From Thalassospira profundimaris (GTDB lineage: Bacteria; Pseudomonadota; Alphaproteobacteria; Rhodospirillales; Thalassospiraceae), in NCBI RefSeq assembly GCF_003326675.1, contig NZ_JPWF01000018.1, positions 20,282 to 84,281 on the forward strand: DNA of 64,000 nucleotides, given 5' to 3'. Made by a program: the position numbers and the translations under genes. Below the pieces are notes generated by a model. It searched no databases. It was not told where the DNA came from and saw nothing but the letters and a program-made list of their open reading frames with translations. This document shows positions 8,306 to 18,040 of the stretch, piece after piece. Every line of letters starts with the position of its first letter. Within the stretch, counting starts at the first letter, position 1.

Positions 8306-9658
8306 ATGCTCGCTTTTACGAACAGCTTTATACGAAAGCTTCCATTCAAAATGGTGCAGAATGTTGGCGCTCTTACAATAGTCCAGATCACGAATTATTT
8401 AGTGCAACTGGTGAGCTTACCTTGGCTGACTAGGCATTTGGGAAACGAAGGTTGGGGGCACTATGCCTGGACCCTCGTAATAGTTGAATACTTCACTATA
8501 TTGATTAACTGGAGCTTCTCCCTGCATGGCGTTCGTAAAATTGCTATTTTACAAACGGATCGCACGGCATTGTCGCGAGTTTTTTGTGCAGGCTGGACGA
8601 TCCAATTGGGCTTAGTTCTACTATCTACCCTAGTATGGGGCTGTCTACTAACTGCTGTGCCATTTTTTGAATCCTTTAGTCCTTATACCTTACCTGTTAC
8701 GGCTCAAATATTTGCAACGGCACTGTTTCCCGTCTGGTTGTTGGTTGGGATTGAGCGAATGAAAGATATAGCCGCCATTCAAATACTAATTAGTATATCG
8801 AGCCTTCCCTTGATTTTATTGCTAGTTGACGATCCTCACGATGGACCATTAGCGATGGGCATAGTCGCAGGATGCAAGATCGCAGGGGCAATTGTTGCAA
8901 TTATGTGGATAGTCCAGCAGAAGATCATTTTGTGGCAGTGGCCCACACGCAACGATTTAAGGGTTGAGTTTCTAGAAAGCGGATCTCTTTTTATCTCGAG
9001 AGTTGCAGTTGCACTATACACGATATTAATACCTACGCTTTTAGGAACGTTGGCTGGCACAATTATGGTCGGTTATTATGTACTAGCAGATCGTATCCGC
9101 AAAATAATCACTCTCATTCTCGACCCCTTATCCCAATCTCTAGCCCCCCGCATAAGCCATCTCTTTGCGCATGATGCAGTCAGAGCGTGGAAACAACTCC
9201 GCTTTTATGCCGCGTTAGTTCTAATGATATCAGGGGCGGGCAGCATCGTTTTGTGGCTGTGTGCAGAAAAAATCGTCAGCTTAATTGCTTCAGATGGATT
9301 TACGGAAACGGTAATCCTATTGACTTGGTTTGCACCATTGCCTCTGATTACCAATATCAGCTTAATTTTGTCCCGCCAGTTATTAATACCGTTTGGACTG
9401 TATAAAATAATAAATGGTGTAACACTGATTGCTGCCTTTTTAAGCCTAACCATCGCGATACCATTGATAACACTTTATGGTGCCAAAGGGGCCGTCATGA
9501 CAGTCCTCACTGTGGAAACTTGGATTACGACCGCAATGGGAATTATGGCGTGGTGGAAAATCTCCCATATGAAAACCCTCCCTCTATCACCTAACCGCCC
9601 TAGAACGCCAAATACCGCAATGGAGCAAGTCAATGTCACTCGTTCGGTTCGCCGCTGA
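8306..9658 (+). CDS. Wzx-type lipid-linked oligosaccharide flippase
   Basis: Polytopic inner-membrane protein of 450 residues with about 12 hydrophobic segments, matching the polysaccharide transport (MATE/MOP superfamily) flippases that move the undecaprenyl-linked repeat unit to the periplasm. N-terminal VQITNYLVQLVSLPWLTRHLG is a typical first helix of this family (positions about 20-40). Codon use is AT-rich. Its 3' end overlaps the next gene by 26 bases, suggesting coupled translation. Assigned on topology and context more than on specific residues. Confidence 0.9.
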   Translation: MLAFTNSFIRKLPFKMVQNVGALTIVQITNYLVQLVSLPWLTRHLGNEGWGHYAWTLVIVEYFTILINWSFSLHGVRKIAILQTDRTALSRVFCAGWTIQLGLVLLSTLVWGCLLTAVPFFESFSPYTLPVTAQIFATALFPVWLLVGIERMKDIAAIQILISISSLPLILLLVDDPHDGPLAMGIVAGCKIAGAIVAIMWIVQQKIILWQWPTRNDLRVEFLESGSLFISRVAVALYTILIPTLLGTLAGTIMVGYYVLADRIRKIITLILDPLSQSLAPRISHLFAHDAVRAWKQLRFYAALVLMISGAGSIVLWLCAEKIVSLIASDGFTETVILLTWFAPLPLITNISLILSRQLLIPFGLYKIINGVTLIAAFLSLTIAIPLITLYGAKGAVMTVLTVETWITTAMGIMAWWKISHMKTLPLSPNRPRTPNTAMEQVNVTRSVRR

Positions 9659-10736
9659 CTACATTAGAGATGTCGCGGTTCATGATTTTCATAATGACCG
9701 GCGGCATCCTAGCTTCATCAATTTTTCCGTATCCAATCGCTGCAATGCCAAATGCGTCATGTGCGATATATGGCGCTACAAAAGCCAAGATGCCACAGGA
9801 AATGAACTTCAAGGGATATTTACCAATCCTTATTTGCATAAGATCCGCGATTTTGGGATCACTGGAGGAGAACCCTTCATTAGAGCAGATATAACCAACG
9901 TCATTGAACAAGCGATAACTAATATTCCAAACCTGCGTCAAATAGCCATTACTACAAATGGATTTAATACAGAGCGCATCAAAGCAACCTTGCCCAAAAT
10001 GATAGATTTGGTTCGCCCGAAATCGATCAAGCTATTGATAACCGTTTCCGTTGACGGACTGGGGGAAACTCACAATCAATCTCGTGGTGTCCCAAATGTT
10101 TGGGACAAAGTAAAATGTACTTTAGATTATATCCAAAAATTAAAAGATCCAGAAATATCATTATCAACAGCCTGCACCATAAGTAGAGTTAACGCCAACA
10201 TTGAACAATTACAAAATCTTGACACTTACATGAAAGAAAATAAAATTCCTATTATCTACAGACTAGCCGTTTATGTATCACGAATATACAATAATGAATT
10301 AATGAAAGTATGGGGAATCAGCCCAGAAACACCAGAAGCACGTGCTGTAACTACTTTTTTAAAGGAAGTAGTTTCTTCATCACGCTATAGCGGGCGCTCA
10401 GAGTTTTATAACTTTATCATAGCCTATTTGTCCGGTCACTATAACATTGACACTATCCCTGATAACATTCGCCCGCGCTGTAAAGAGCAATATGACGGGG
10501 GAATGCTGGACTCAAATGGAGATCTTTATGTCTGCTCTGTATCCGGTCAGAAGATAGGTAATGTTTTGACAGATCAAATTGAGCCTGCACAAATACGGGC
10601 AGCAAGAAAACTTGTAAGAGAAAAACACTGCAAGTCCTGCATGCATGACCATGCGATACATCCTCGCCTTCAAACTCTTGCGACTGCTCTGAGCGAAAGA
10701 ATGGGGTTTCGGGCTACAAAGAAAGGTAAAATATAA
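9633..10736 (+). CDS. Radical SAM protein with SPASM-like C-terminus
   Basis: The 4Fe-4S/SAM motif is in NRCNAKCVMCDIW (Cys-x3-Cys-x2-Cys) near residues 32-44, followed by GITGGEPF and a TIM-barrel-like core. The C-terminal part has further cysteines (RPRCKEQYDGGM, YVCSVSG, KHCKSCMHDH), as in SPASM/twitch auxiliary-cluster enzymes. It starts within the flippase gene with GGAGCAAG before the ATG. Its placement between flippase and a PhyH oxygenase suggests modification of a sugar or lipid carrier of the polysaccharide, but the reaction cannot be predicted. Very AT-rich second half. Confidence 0.85.
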   Translation: MSLVRFAADYIRDVAVHDFHNDRRHPSFINFSVSNRCNAKCVMCDIWRYKSQDATGNELQGIFTNPYLHKIRDFGITGGEPFIRADITNVIEQAITNIPNLRQIAITTNGFNTERIKATLPKMIDLVRPKSIKLLITVSVDGLGETHNQSRGVPNVWDKVKCTLDYIQKLKDPEISLSTACTISRVNANIEQLQNLDTYMKENKIPIIYRLAVYVSRIYNNELMKVWGISPETPEARAVTTFLKEVVSSSRYSGRSEFYNFIIAYLSGHYNIDTIPDNIRPRCKEQYDGGMLDSNGDLYVCSVSGQKIGNVLTDQIEPAQIRAARKLVREKHCKSCMHDHAIHPRLQTLATALSERMGFRATKKGKI

Positions 10737-10771
10737 ACACCTCTAGTCACCATAAAACGGAGAAACCAAAA

Positions 10772-11650
10772 ATGACATACCGAGAAGACTTTATAAAAAA
10801 TGGATATGTAACCATTAAGTCAGCATTTTCAAAATCTGAATATCAACACCTTCGAAAAACAATATTATCATACGATAAAGGAAAAAGAATAATACAACCA
10901 AACAATGTTATTTCAGACCAGCATCTAAATAAGGTATTAAACAACAAACAAATAAAAGATGCATTGATCAACATCTTCCAAGAGGAAGTACTTTACTATC
11001 CTAACATTCACATACAAATGAATTCCTTCACACAAAGCGCTCATCATAGTATGAGCGGTCTACATATTGATGCTAGCTCAGAACTAACATCACGACGATG
11101 CGCATTGACAGACACTTTACCGAGGTGGGTAAATATTGGAGTTTACTTACAAGATTGGAACAATGGTGGCTATGGCGGAGGCATCATGATCCTTCCGCAA
11201 ACACATAAACTGATACGTTTTTTATGCCGCTGGGAATGGGGGGCAAAACTCTCAAACTTTATTGTTCGTTTGTTGCGTCGGGCACCCGATTTTTGTGGAA
11301 AAACAATCCCCTCTAACTCAGGTGACGTTATCATATTCGACAATAGACTTATGCACGCCTCTCTATTAGGAAAAAAAGCAAAGGCAATGCTTCTCCCGTC
11401 GCACGAACCACATCAAAACAAGATCGATGCGATTCCAGAACATTACAGAAAATATGCATTTTATTGGTTTGCCGGACCTCAACGCTGGTGGGAAGAAGTC
11501 ATAGAGTTCAATTTTTATGCGCGTGTCCTTTCGGACGATCAGGTTTTCTCCGAAGATGCATTCAATTACCAAACATTTAAACAAGCCCAACACACTCAAG
11601 ACTGGCAGCAACAGATTGCCAAGAATGCTAGTTCGGAGCGACACGATTGA
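10772..11650 (+). CDS. PhyH-family Fe(II)/2-oxoglutarate oxygenase
   Basis: A 292-residue protein resembling phytanoyl-CoA dioxygenase-type non-haem iron oxygenases. The metal triad is visible as His-x-Asp in GLHIDASS and a distal His in IFDNRLMHAS; GGGIMILPQTHK also fits the family. Such enzymes hydroxylate or otherwise oxidise small substrates and occur in glycan and antibiotic clusters. It follows the radical SAM gene by 35 bases and overlaps the next glycosyltransferase by four, so it belongs to the operon. Substrate unknown; a sugar or acyl decoration of the repeat unit is an inference. Confidence 0.82.
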   Translation: MTYREDFIKNGYVTIKSAFSKSEYQHLRKTILSYDKGKRIIQPNNVISDQHLNKVLNNKQIKDALINIFQEEVLYYPNIHIQMNSFTQSAHHSMSGLHIDASSELTSRRCALTDTLPRWVNIGVYLQDWNNGGYGGGIMILPQTHKLIRFLCRWEWGAKLSNFIVRLLRRAPDFCGKTIPSNSGDVIIFDNRLMHASLLGKKAKAMLLPSHEPHQNKIDAIPEHYRKYAFYWFAGPQRWWEEVIEFNFYARVLSDDQVFSEDAFNYQTFKQAQHTQDWQQQIAKNASSERHD

Positions 11651-12747
11651 CAAAACAAACAGTAGCACAATCTCCCCCTCGCATAGCAATTATCATACAT
11701 TCTCTTAATGTTGGTGGGGCAGAACTAGTCGCTAGAAATTTGGCACTCGCACTACAAGGCCAAGGATTTCAAATTATGATTTTACCTCTAAGGCCAGCAC
11801 CGAACAATCAAGCATTCACCTGCTTGCACAGCTCTTCCGTTCATATAGGCCAATCGTATGCACAGCCTATCCGCAATTTTTCGCATTTACGGCAATTACG
11901 TAACTGGACACTTCGTCAGTTAAATGATTTTGGTGCTGATGTGATCCATTCTCACGGTGAACTTGCAGATATGGTTAATGCTCTTTTACCTAGGAAAGAT
12001 TTTATTAGAATACGCACAACACATAATGAACGTTTTTTAGGGAATAAAATTCCTTGGCAATGGCTCTCCGTCTTTATCGAGAACATCCTGACAAGAGCAG
12101 GAAGGTTTGACCATGTGATCTGCATATCAAAGAAAATTGAGCAGCAGATACATTACCAAAGAAAATCTATAATCTATAATGCGTTAACGACATACACAAC
12201 CAATCGACTGAAGAAACAATCTAAGCGCAAACCAGACGTAAGAATTATTGGACGCATTTCGGCACAAAAGGCACAATATGCATTCATTGACCATTGCCGG
12301 AAGAGTTTTGACAGCTTACGAAACTTACCATTTAATCTGACGCTGATTGGCAAAGAAGATGATACTTCTCTTTCCCGAAAAATAGAACAAGAGTCGTGCG
12401 GACACGTCCGTTTCAAAGGGCTTTGCTCCAACCAAATAGATATGTATAGAGAAGCCGATTGGGTGATCATTCCCTCACAGTACGAAGGATTATCATCTGT
12501 TATGGTAGAGGCTGTGTGTAACGGAATCCCTGTAATTTCGATGCCAGTTTCAGGCGCTGAAGATGTACTTTCTCTAAATGGCTTAGGCTATTTTGTGACG
12601 AACTATGACGAAATGATTGAGGTTATTTTAGGCACCAAACCCTGGACAATTCCCATTGAAAAGCGAATTGCTCTTTCAGAGCAATTTTCAATTGAGAAAG
12701 CTTCCCTGAGCCACGCCCAACTCTATGACAGCTTTTTCTGCAAATAG
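11647..12747 (+). CDS. Glycosyltransferase family 4
   Basis: Retaining GT-B glycosyltransferase, 366 residues. The N-terminal domain opens with IAIIIHSLNVGGAELVARNLA, the typical GT4 start; the C-terminal nucleotide-sugar domain has IIGRISAQK, IPSQYEGLSSVMVEAVCNGIPVI (E-x7-E) and a closing SIEKA helix. The start is TTG, overlapping the preceding TGA as TTGA, with GGAG upstream; no ATG exists near the N-terminus in frame. Likely adds one sugar of the repeat unit at the cytoplasmic face. Confidence 0.92.
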   Translation: MTKQTVAQSPPRIAIIIHSLNVGGAELVARNLALALQGQGFQIMILPLRPAPNNQAFTCLHSSSVHIGQSYAQPIRNFSHLRQLRNWTLRQLNDFGADVIHSHGELADMVNALLPRKDFIRIRTTHNERFLGNKIPWQWLSVFIENILTRAGRFDHVICISKKIEQQIHYQRKSIIYNALTTYTTNRLKKQSKRKPDVRIIGRISAQKAQYAFIDHCRKSFDSLRNLPFNLTLIGKEDDTSLSRKIEQESCGHVRFKGLCSNQIDMYREADWVIIPSQYEGLSSVMVEAVCNGIPVISMPVSGAEDVLSLNGLGYFVTNYDEMIEVILGTKPWTIPIEKRIALSEQFSIEKASLSHAQLYDSFFCK

Positions 12748-12756
12748 AGGCCACCC

Positions 12757-13992
12757 ATGAAATTGTTAGATGTGAAATTACGAATAAAAGCTCTCATCAA
12801 ATGGCTGAGGTGGCGCTGGCATTGCTTACGCGCAACAGGAAAACACATGCCTAGAGGAACATACCCTGTTTTCTATGTAGCAGGCTGGTATGGAACCGAG
12901 ACAGCGGGAGACAAACTTATTTTACTCGGCATAGCTCAGCAAATCTGGGCCGTTAATCCAAAAGCTTCAATCGTTTTGATAACGTCAAACATTTACTATT
13001 CCGTGTCATCAATCAATGAGTTGGCTTCATTAGCTTCGTCTAGCGGATCGCACCCTGAATTGGTCTCCCAATTATTGAACCAAGTTGAAGTCCGTGGAGA
13101 TTTTATTGTACCACGCCTAGGAAAAGGTGACATTCTAATTTTCGGTGGCGGCCCCATTATGGATGATGCAACGTTATTTTTGTGGTTATGCTGGGTTAAA
13201 CGCTTGCATCGAAGAGGCGGTGTTTCAGGAATACTCGGATGCGGATGGGGGCCTTTACGGCTTAAACTGACGCGGCGCTGGGCTCAAGAACTTGTCGATG
13301 CCGCGGATGGAACAATCTTACGGCAACACAGCAATATGGTAACTACAACTAGCTTAGACCCCTCCTTTCTAACCTGGCCCATTATCCGACATTATCGCTC
13401 AGACAGACGCAACGGAACTGCAATTAATATACGATTTGTACCGAAACAATATGGGGCCCCACCTGCGAAAAATATTAATCAACAAATTACATGGCTAGAA
13501 GACAAACTAAGCTGGCTACAAACTATCGTACCATTATCCGGCGTCTCAATATTTTCCACACATGAACTGGATCAGGAGGGAGACCTTAAAACCACAGCTA
13601 CTCTTATGTCACACTTTAAAAAGAATGTCGACATGACCCCACCTACTCTGCATGATATACTATCATTATTAGGTCATTCTCAATTCAGTATTGCCATGCG
13701 ATACCATGGAGCTATCATTTCTTTATTGATGGGATGTAAAGTTCTAGGAATTGACTATAATAAAGGCGGAGGAAAACTAAGTTTTTTATATAATGACCTT
13801 GGATTTTCTACGCCACCAGCAAGCTTATTTGATGGTGACAGCCCCAACAATTATCAGATTGAGAATTGGAATACCTTAGATACCGAAACTATCGAAGTGT
13901 CTCTCATTTCTGCCGAGAAAACATACCAAAAGCTGGTAGAGAGCTTAGTCGAGAAATTAAAAGAGAATATTACGAAACCTAGAATACGATGA
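12757..13992 (+). CDS. Polysaccharide pyruvyl transferase family protein
   Basis: Predicted to add ketal-linked pyruvate from phosphoenolpyruvate to a sugar, giving the polymer negative charge. The 411-residue protein matches the CsaB/WcaK/ExoV family: N-terminal YVAGWYGTETAGDKLI, GDILIFGGGPIMDD, and near the C-terminus SIAMRYHGAIISLLMG with the conserved Arg and His. AGAGG precedes the ATG. It lies between a glycosyltransferase and the polymerase gene, with a four-base overlap with the latter. Acceptor sugar unknown. Confidence 0.88.
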   Translation: MKLLDVKLRIKALIKWLRWRWHCLRATGKHMPRGTYPVFYVAGWYGTETAGDKLILLGIAQQIWAVNPKASIVLITSNIYYSVSSINELASLASSSGSHPELVSQLLNQVEVRGDFIVPRLGKGDILIFGGGPIMDDATLFLWLCWVKRLHRRGGVSGILGCGWGPLRLKLTRRWAQELVDAADGTILRQHSNMVTTTSLDPSFLTWPIIRHYRSDRRNGTAINIRFVPKQYGAPPAKNINQQITWLEDKLSWLQTIVPLSGVSIFSTHELDQEGDLKTTATLMSHFKKNVDMTPPTLHDILSLLGHSQFSIAMRYHGAIISLLMGCKVLGIDYNKGGGKLSFLYNDLGFSTPPASLFDGDSPNNYQIENWNTLDTETIEVSLISAEKTYQKLVESLVEKLKENITKPRIR

Positions 13993-15209
13993 CCCAAATG
14001 CAGAACTTAACGTTAACATCATCAGCTCACCCTACCAAGACAAGGGGGCTAGACTGGTATTGCGCATCCATACTTGCGTATATGATATTTTACCCACTGC
14101 TACGCCCACTTGGAACTCCGGTACTTTTGGTTGTATGTATGTTAGCAGCTCTAACCTGCATACAGGGTCGACTCAATCCGTTAGGACATCGTTATCTTCC
14201 GTTTCTATTTTATGCTGCGGTGGTTCTGACACTTTCGCTCATGCGAATCATGCCTCAGTCATGGACTCAACATCATGATAACTTCTCCGCTATTCGGCAT
14301 TTCGTACCATTATTAATATTACCGTTTATCTTCACGACTTTTCGTCTTTTTTTTCTCCATAACTTTGACCGACTAGAAAAGAATGCCTTCTCAATTACCT
14401 TATTACTATATGGAATCCATCTTCTTGTCTCTTCGGTATCCACAAGCATTTCAGATGATGGATACGGAAGTATTTATACTCTCGCAAACAATACAATTAC
14501 CTTATGGATTTCACTTATATTACTCATCTGCAGGAAGAAAACACCATCATTTATCGCAATCCCCTTGCTCGCATGCACTTTTGTCTTGGCCTCAAGCTCC
14601 CAAACGCAACTAGTTGCTCTAATTTTACCTCTATCTCTTCTGGTAAAGCGTAATGGACTCTACGCTTTGATCGGGATAAGTATTGCACTAACGGCATTTT
14701 TGCTCATTGCTCCAATTTACCCCTACGAGCTATACGTGATTGACGACAATTCCGGCGTCCGTGCTGTCATGTGGAGAGACGTCTGGCGTCTTCTATCGGA
14801 CTCAAACGGATTAGGTGTAGGCTTCGGAACTGAATACATCACAAATCAGTTCTATGCCCTCACAACAGCAAATTGGGGGCTTGAGAATTATCACGAGGAC
14901 TTTCTTTATATTGGAACGCATAGCACTATCTATGACATGTCTTTACGCTTAGGAATTCCTGGTCTTTTTCTTTTCTTGGTCTGGCTCTTACCAATCGTTT
15001 TCTCTCGGCGAAATATCCCTACCGGCTCAGAACACTCAATGTTCTGGACTGCAGGGTGCATTTTCATCATCATGAACACCGTAAATGTTGGAATTTATTC
15101 GATTAATTTCCTCTTTAGCAGCGCAATAACCCTCGGCTTCATGCAAGCTTTGCGTGACCGTGCTGCGTTAAACTACGGATCGCATTATGCGCATTCTCGT
15201 ACTTCATAA
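13989..15209 (+). CDS. O-antigen/capsule polymerase-like membrane protein (Wzy type)
   Basis: A 406-residue hydrophobic protein with about 10-11 predicted membrane segments and one large periplasmic loop around residues 240-310 (DNSGVRAVMWRDVWR through HEDFLYIGTHSTIYDMSLRLG), the layout of Wzy polymerases and WaaL ligases. It overlaps the preceding gene as ATGA and the following glycosyltransferase by 23 bases. Since Wzx and Wzc partners are present, polymerisation of repeat units in the periplasm is the likely role. Family sequence conservation is weak, so the call rests on topology and context. Confidence 0.8.
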   Translation: MTQMQNLTLTSSAHPTKTRGLDWYCASILAYMIFYPLLRPLGTPVLLVVCMLAALTCIQGRLNPLGHRYLPFLFYAAVVLTLSLMRIMPQSWTQHHDNFSAIRHFVPLLILPFIFTTFRLFFLHNFDRLEKNAFSITLLLYGIHLLVSSVSTSISDDGYGSIYTLANNTITLWISLILLICRKKTPSFIAIPLLACTFVLASSSQTQLVALILPLSLLVKRNGLYALIGISIALTAFLLIAPIYPYELYVIDDNSGVRAVMWRDVWRLLSDSNGLGVGFGTEYITNQFYALTTANWGLENYHEDFLYIGTHSTIYDMSLRLGIPGLFLFLVWLLPIVFSRRNIPTGSEHSMFWTAGCIFIIMNTVNVGIYSINFLFSSAITLGFMQALRDRAALNYGSHYAHSRTS

Positions 15210-16374
15210 CACCTACCAAGAGTCCGGCGGAGAAGATGCCGTTGTAGCAGCGGAGAATGCGCTGCTAATGCGCGGAGGACACGATGTACATTTAGAAATA
15301 GTTTCAAACGATTCAATCCAAGGATTGTTATCAAAACTACATACCTTTCTCACTACACCTCATAGTGCAAGACGCAAAAGCTGGATGCGCGATCTAATCG
15401 CGCTTCACAAACCGGATGTGGTACATATACATAACTTTTTTCCGCTCCTCACCCCAGCTATTCATGAGGCAGCAAGTGAATCTGGCGTGGCCGTGGTGCA
15501 AACTTTGCATAATTACCGCCTCCTTTGCGCAGGAGCATTGTTTCTGCGCGATGGTTCAGCTTGCGAAAAATGCCTTGTTGGGAGCAACATTTGGAGTGTA
15601 GTTCATCGTTGCTATCGTAGCTCCTTGCCCGGTTCAGTTGCAATTTTCCGAATGCAAAACAAGGCCCGACAACAAGAAACATGGCAACGCCATGTACATC
15701 GCTTCATCACATTAACCGATTTTGCGCGGAGAAAATTCATCGCAGGCGGCTTACCGCATACACGTCTTAGCGTTAAGCCAAATTTCGCATATAATACAAT
15801 CACCTCCGAGCAGAATTCGCGCATTGGCGCACTTTTCGTAGGTCGCCTTTCGCCGGAAAAGGGGGCAGATATCCTCCTAGAAGCCTGGAGGAACTTACAA
15901 CATGTTCCTTTGACCATCGCGGGAGACGGGCCCGAGCGCGCGCGGCTGGAAGCCTTGGCTCCACCGCATGTCCGTTTCCTTGGGCAATGCAAACCAACAG
16001 AAGTGTCGAACATGATGGCAAAAGCACAAGCACTTGTAATGCCCTCACTTTGTTATGAGGGTTTTCCGATGACATTGGTTGAAGCTTTTGCCAATAACCT
16101 TCCCGTAATTGGATCTAGGCTTGGCGCAATAGAGGAACTGATAGAGGACGGAATCACCGGACATCACTTTGCCCCCGGTGATGCTGCGGATCTTACCTCC
16201 ATCGCAACGCACGCCTTCGCTAACCCGGCGCGCCTTTCTGCTATGGGCCAAGCCGCACGCAGCAGATATGAAGAACATTATACGCCCGAGCGCAATTTGG
16301 AGATTCTCGAGGCGATTTATAGAGAAGCGATAATTGAAGCTCGAAATCATATATCCACGCCCAAAGATATCTGA
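15187..16374 (+). CDS. Glycosyltransferase family 4
   Basis: Retaining GT-B transferase of 395 residues. N-terminal domain: ILVLHNTYQESGGEDAVVAAE and DVVHIHNFFPLLTPA; a CxxC-like segment (SACEKC) near residue 120 is seen in a subgroup of these enzymes. C-terminal domain: FVGRLSPEKGADILLEA, IAGDGPE and MPSLCYEGFPMTLVEAFA. Last gene of the AT-rich block on this strand; GC rises towards its 3' end. It overlaps the polymerase gene by 23 bases, so it is probably co-translated. Donor and acceptor unknown. Confidence 0.92.
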   Translation: MRILVLHNTYQESGGEDAVVAAENALLMRGGHDVHLEIVSNDSIQGLLSKLHTFLTTPHSARRKSWMRDLIALHKPDVVHIHNFFPLLTPAIHEAASESGVAVVQTLHNYRLLCAGALFLRDGSACEKCLVGSNIWSVVHRCYRSSLPGSVAIFRMQNKARQQETWQRHVHRFITLTDFARRKFIAGGLPHTRLSVKPNFAYNTITSEQNSRIGALFVGRLSPEKGADILLEAWRNLQHVPLTIAGDGPERARLEALAPPHVRFLGQCKPTEVSNMMAKAQALVMPSLCYEGFPMTLVEAFANNLPVIGSRLGAIEELIEDGITGHHFAPGDAADLTSIATHAFANPARLSAMGQAARSRYEEHYTPERNLEILEAIYREAIIEARNHISTPKDI

Positions 16375-16427
16375 TCTGCAGCGGCCTTACTAACAGTTCA
16401 AGCTCACACAGTAAAACAGCGTTTCAG

Positions 16428-17903
16428 CTAGCCCTTACTAGGCCAGCTTTGGGACCAGCCCAATGCAAGAACAAACATTAAACATATACCCATCGCAGGA
16501 ATCTGGACGCTGAAATCGACAAGACTATGAACGGCAACAATCAAAGCAGAAGCCGTACCCAAAATCGGGTAAATCTGATCGCGATGTCGAGAAACAACGC
16601 CCGATACATTTCTTGCAAAAATCACAATGAACGTGGCAAGAACCATAATCAGCGAAATTAGACCTGCGTCAAAAGAAAACTCAAGATAACTGTTATGCGC
16701 TAAATCCCATGTGGCCCAGGCAACATTCTGTGGCTTGAACTGACGAAAGCCACTCTCAAAAGTTCCGTAGCCATACCCAGTTGCCGGAGACAGCTGGATA
16801 CCCTGCATTACCCCTTCATAGACAGCAAAGCGAATGGTCCCGTCTCCCTCAGCGTACTCAAATCGCTGATCCAAGGCATCACCACTAAACCAGTAGCCGA
16901 CCACTAGCAGGCAAACGACGCCACCGGCAGACCTTCTGGCCAATTTTCGAGGCAAAACCCTGCTGACGGCAAGGCCAATTAAGACGACGAATAAACCGAG
17001 CATACCACTAGAGAAGCCAGCACGGGAATGTGTCAACATCAACGCCGTCCCAGTCATCAGTCCCCCGACGACAGGCAACCATGCCTTTTTCTGAACACCA
17101 TCCGTCATCAGTCGCAGCATTTCCCGCCACGTACTACTCTTTCTTACGTCATGCTCAAGTACATTCACGAGCACAACAATTGAGGACGCCAGTCCCAGCG
17201 CAGCATAAGTTGCGTAACTATTACGATTAACAAATGTACTGGTTAGATCCCCCCGATAGCTTGTCTTATCGAACCAAAGGACCTTCTCCCAGCCACCGAA
17301 GAACACAACAAGCCCGTAAATCGCATAACACGTCGAAACGATGACGAAGAATTTAAGCATCATCGATGCGTTCTTGCGATCCCGTCCATGGCGCGCTGCA
17401 AGCCAGAATACTCCCGCATAGGCCAGCAGCACCATCAATGCATCCCATGTCATTTCGGGACTGATCGTTACATAGTTCGGAAGCAACTGTCCAAGTTGTG
17501 CACTGACCTCTGACCATATCGGGTGGGCGATATCGGTAAAGATATCCGGTGTTGCCTGAAGGATAATCCAGATGATGACAGGTAGGAACAGAAGGAACGG
17601 CAACGCGACGCGGCCCATGAAGCGGCTTTCGCCGCGCACCGGATCAAATCCGGCGGCAACGGCATCAAGCAAAACAAGAACGCCGACCCAAAGCGATAAT
17701 ATGGACCAAGCCCAAGGGCGGTTTGAACCAAACGGCAAGGGTGCAAGTGCAATAAGTACAAGCAATCCATAAAAGCCTATTCGCCGTAATATATGCACGC
17801 TATTTGCCCCTGCCTGTCCCGTGTGATCATTACCGGAATTCAGTATCCCAAACCTCATCGTGTTATACACAGCCCCGGAAATGCTGCAAACCGATTTGGT
17901 CAT
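16428..17903 (-). CDS. O-antigen ligase family membrane protein
   Basis: A 491-residue polytopic protein with about 12 hydrophobic segments and the Wzy_C/O-antigen ligase region near residues 225-420, including TSTFVNRNSYATYAALGL, LTHSRAGFSSGMLGL and a loop ending GTFESGFRQF and WDLAHNSYLEFSFDAG. The asparagine-rich NRNSYA motif is common in ligase-like proteins of exopolysaccharide clusters. It is convergent with the cluster and divergent from the Wzc-type gene, with a 137-base promoter gap. It could ligate or polymerise; with Wzy at 13989, the locus has two such enzymes. An alternative start lies at residue 16 (MRFGILNSG). Confidence 0.87.
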   Translation of the reverse strand: MTKSVCSISGAVYNTMRFGILNSGNDHTGQAGANSVHILRRIGFYGLLVLIALAPLPFGSNRPWAWSILSLWVGVLVLLDAVAAGFDPVRGESRFMGRVALPFLLFLPVIIWIILQATPDIFTDIAHPIWSEVSAQLGQLLPNYVTISPEMTWDALMVLLAYAGVFWLAARHGRDRKNASMMLKFFVIVSTCYAIYGLVVFFGGWEKVLWFDKTSYRGDLTSTFVNRNSYATYAALGLASSIVVLVNVLEHDVRKSSTWREMLRLMTDGVQKKAWLPVVGGLMTGTALMLTHSRAGFSSGMLGLFVVLIGLAVSRVLPRKLARRSAGGVVCLLVVGYWFSGDALDQRFEYAEGDGTIRFAVYEGVMQGIQLSPATGYGYGTFESGFRQFKPQNVAWATWDLAHNSYLEFSFDAGLISLIMVLATFIVIFARNVSGVVSRHRDQIYPILGTASALIVAVHSLVDFSVQIPAMGICLMFVLALGWSQSWPSKG

Positions 17904-18040
17904 GAACGTGAAGTGACCGTGAATTTGATCAAATTATGGTTGTGAACTATTGCCGTATATAAACAAATTCCGTATAGGTTTGAAACTTGCGCCACATTAT
18001 TCGATGTGGTCGTAACCGGGTCAGAATTTGGGGAACCGTT

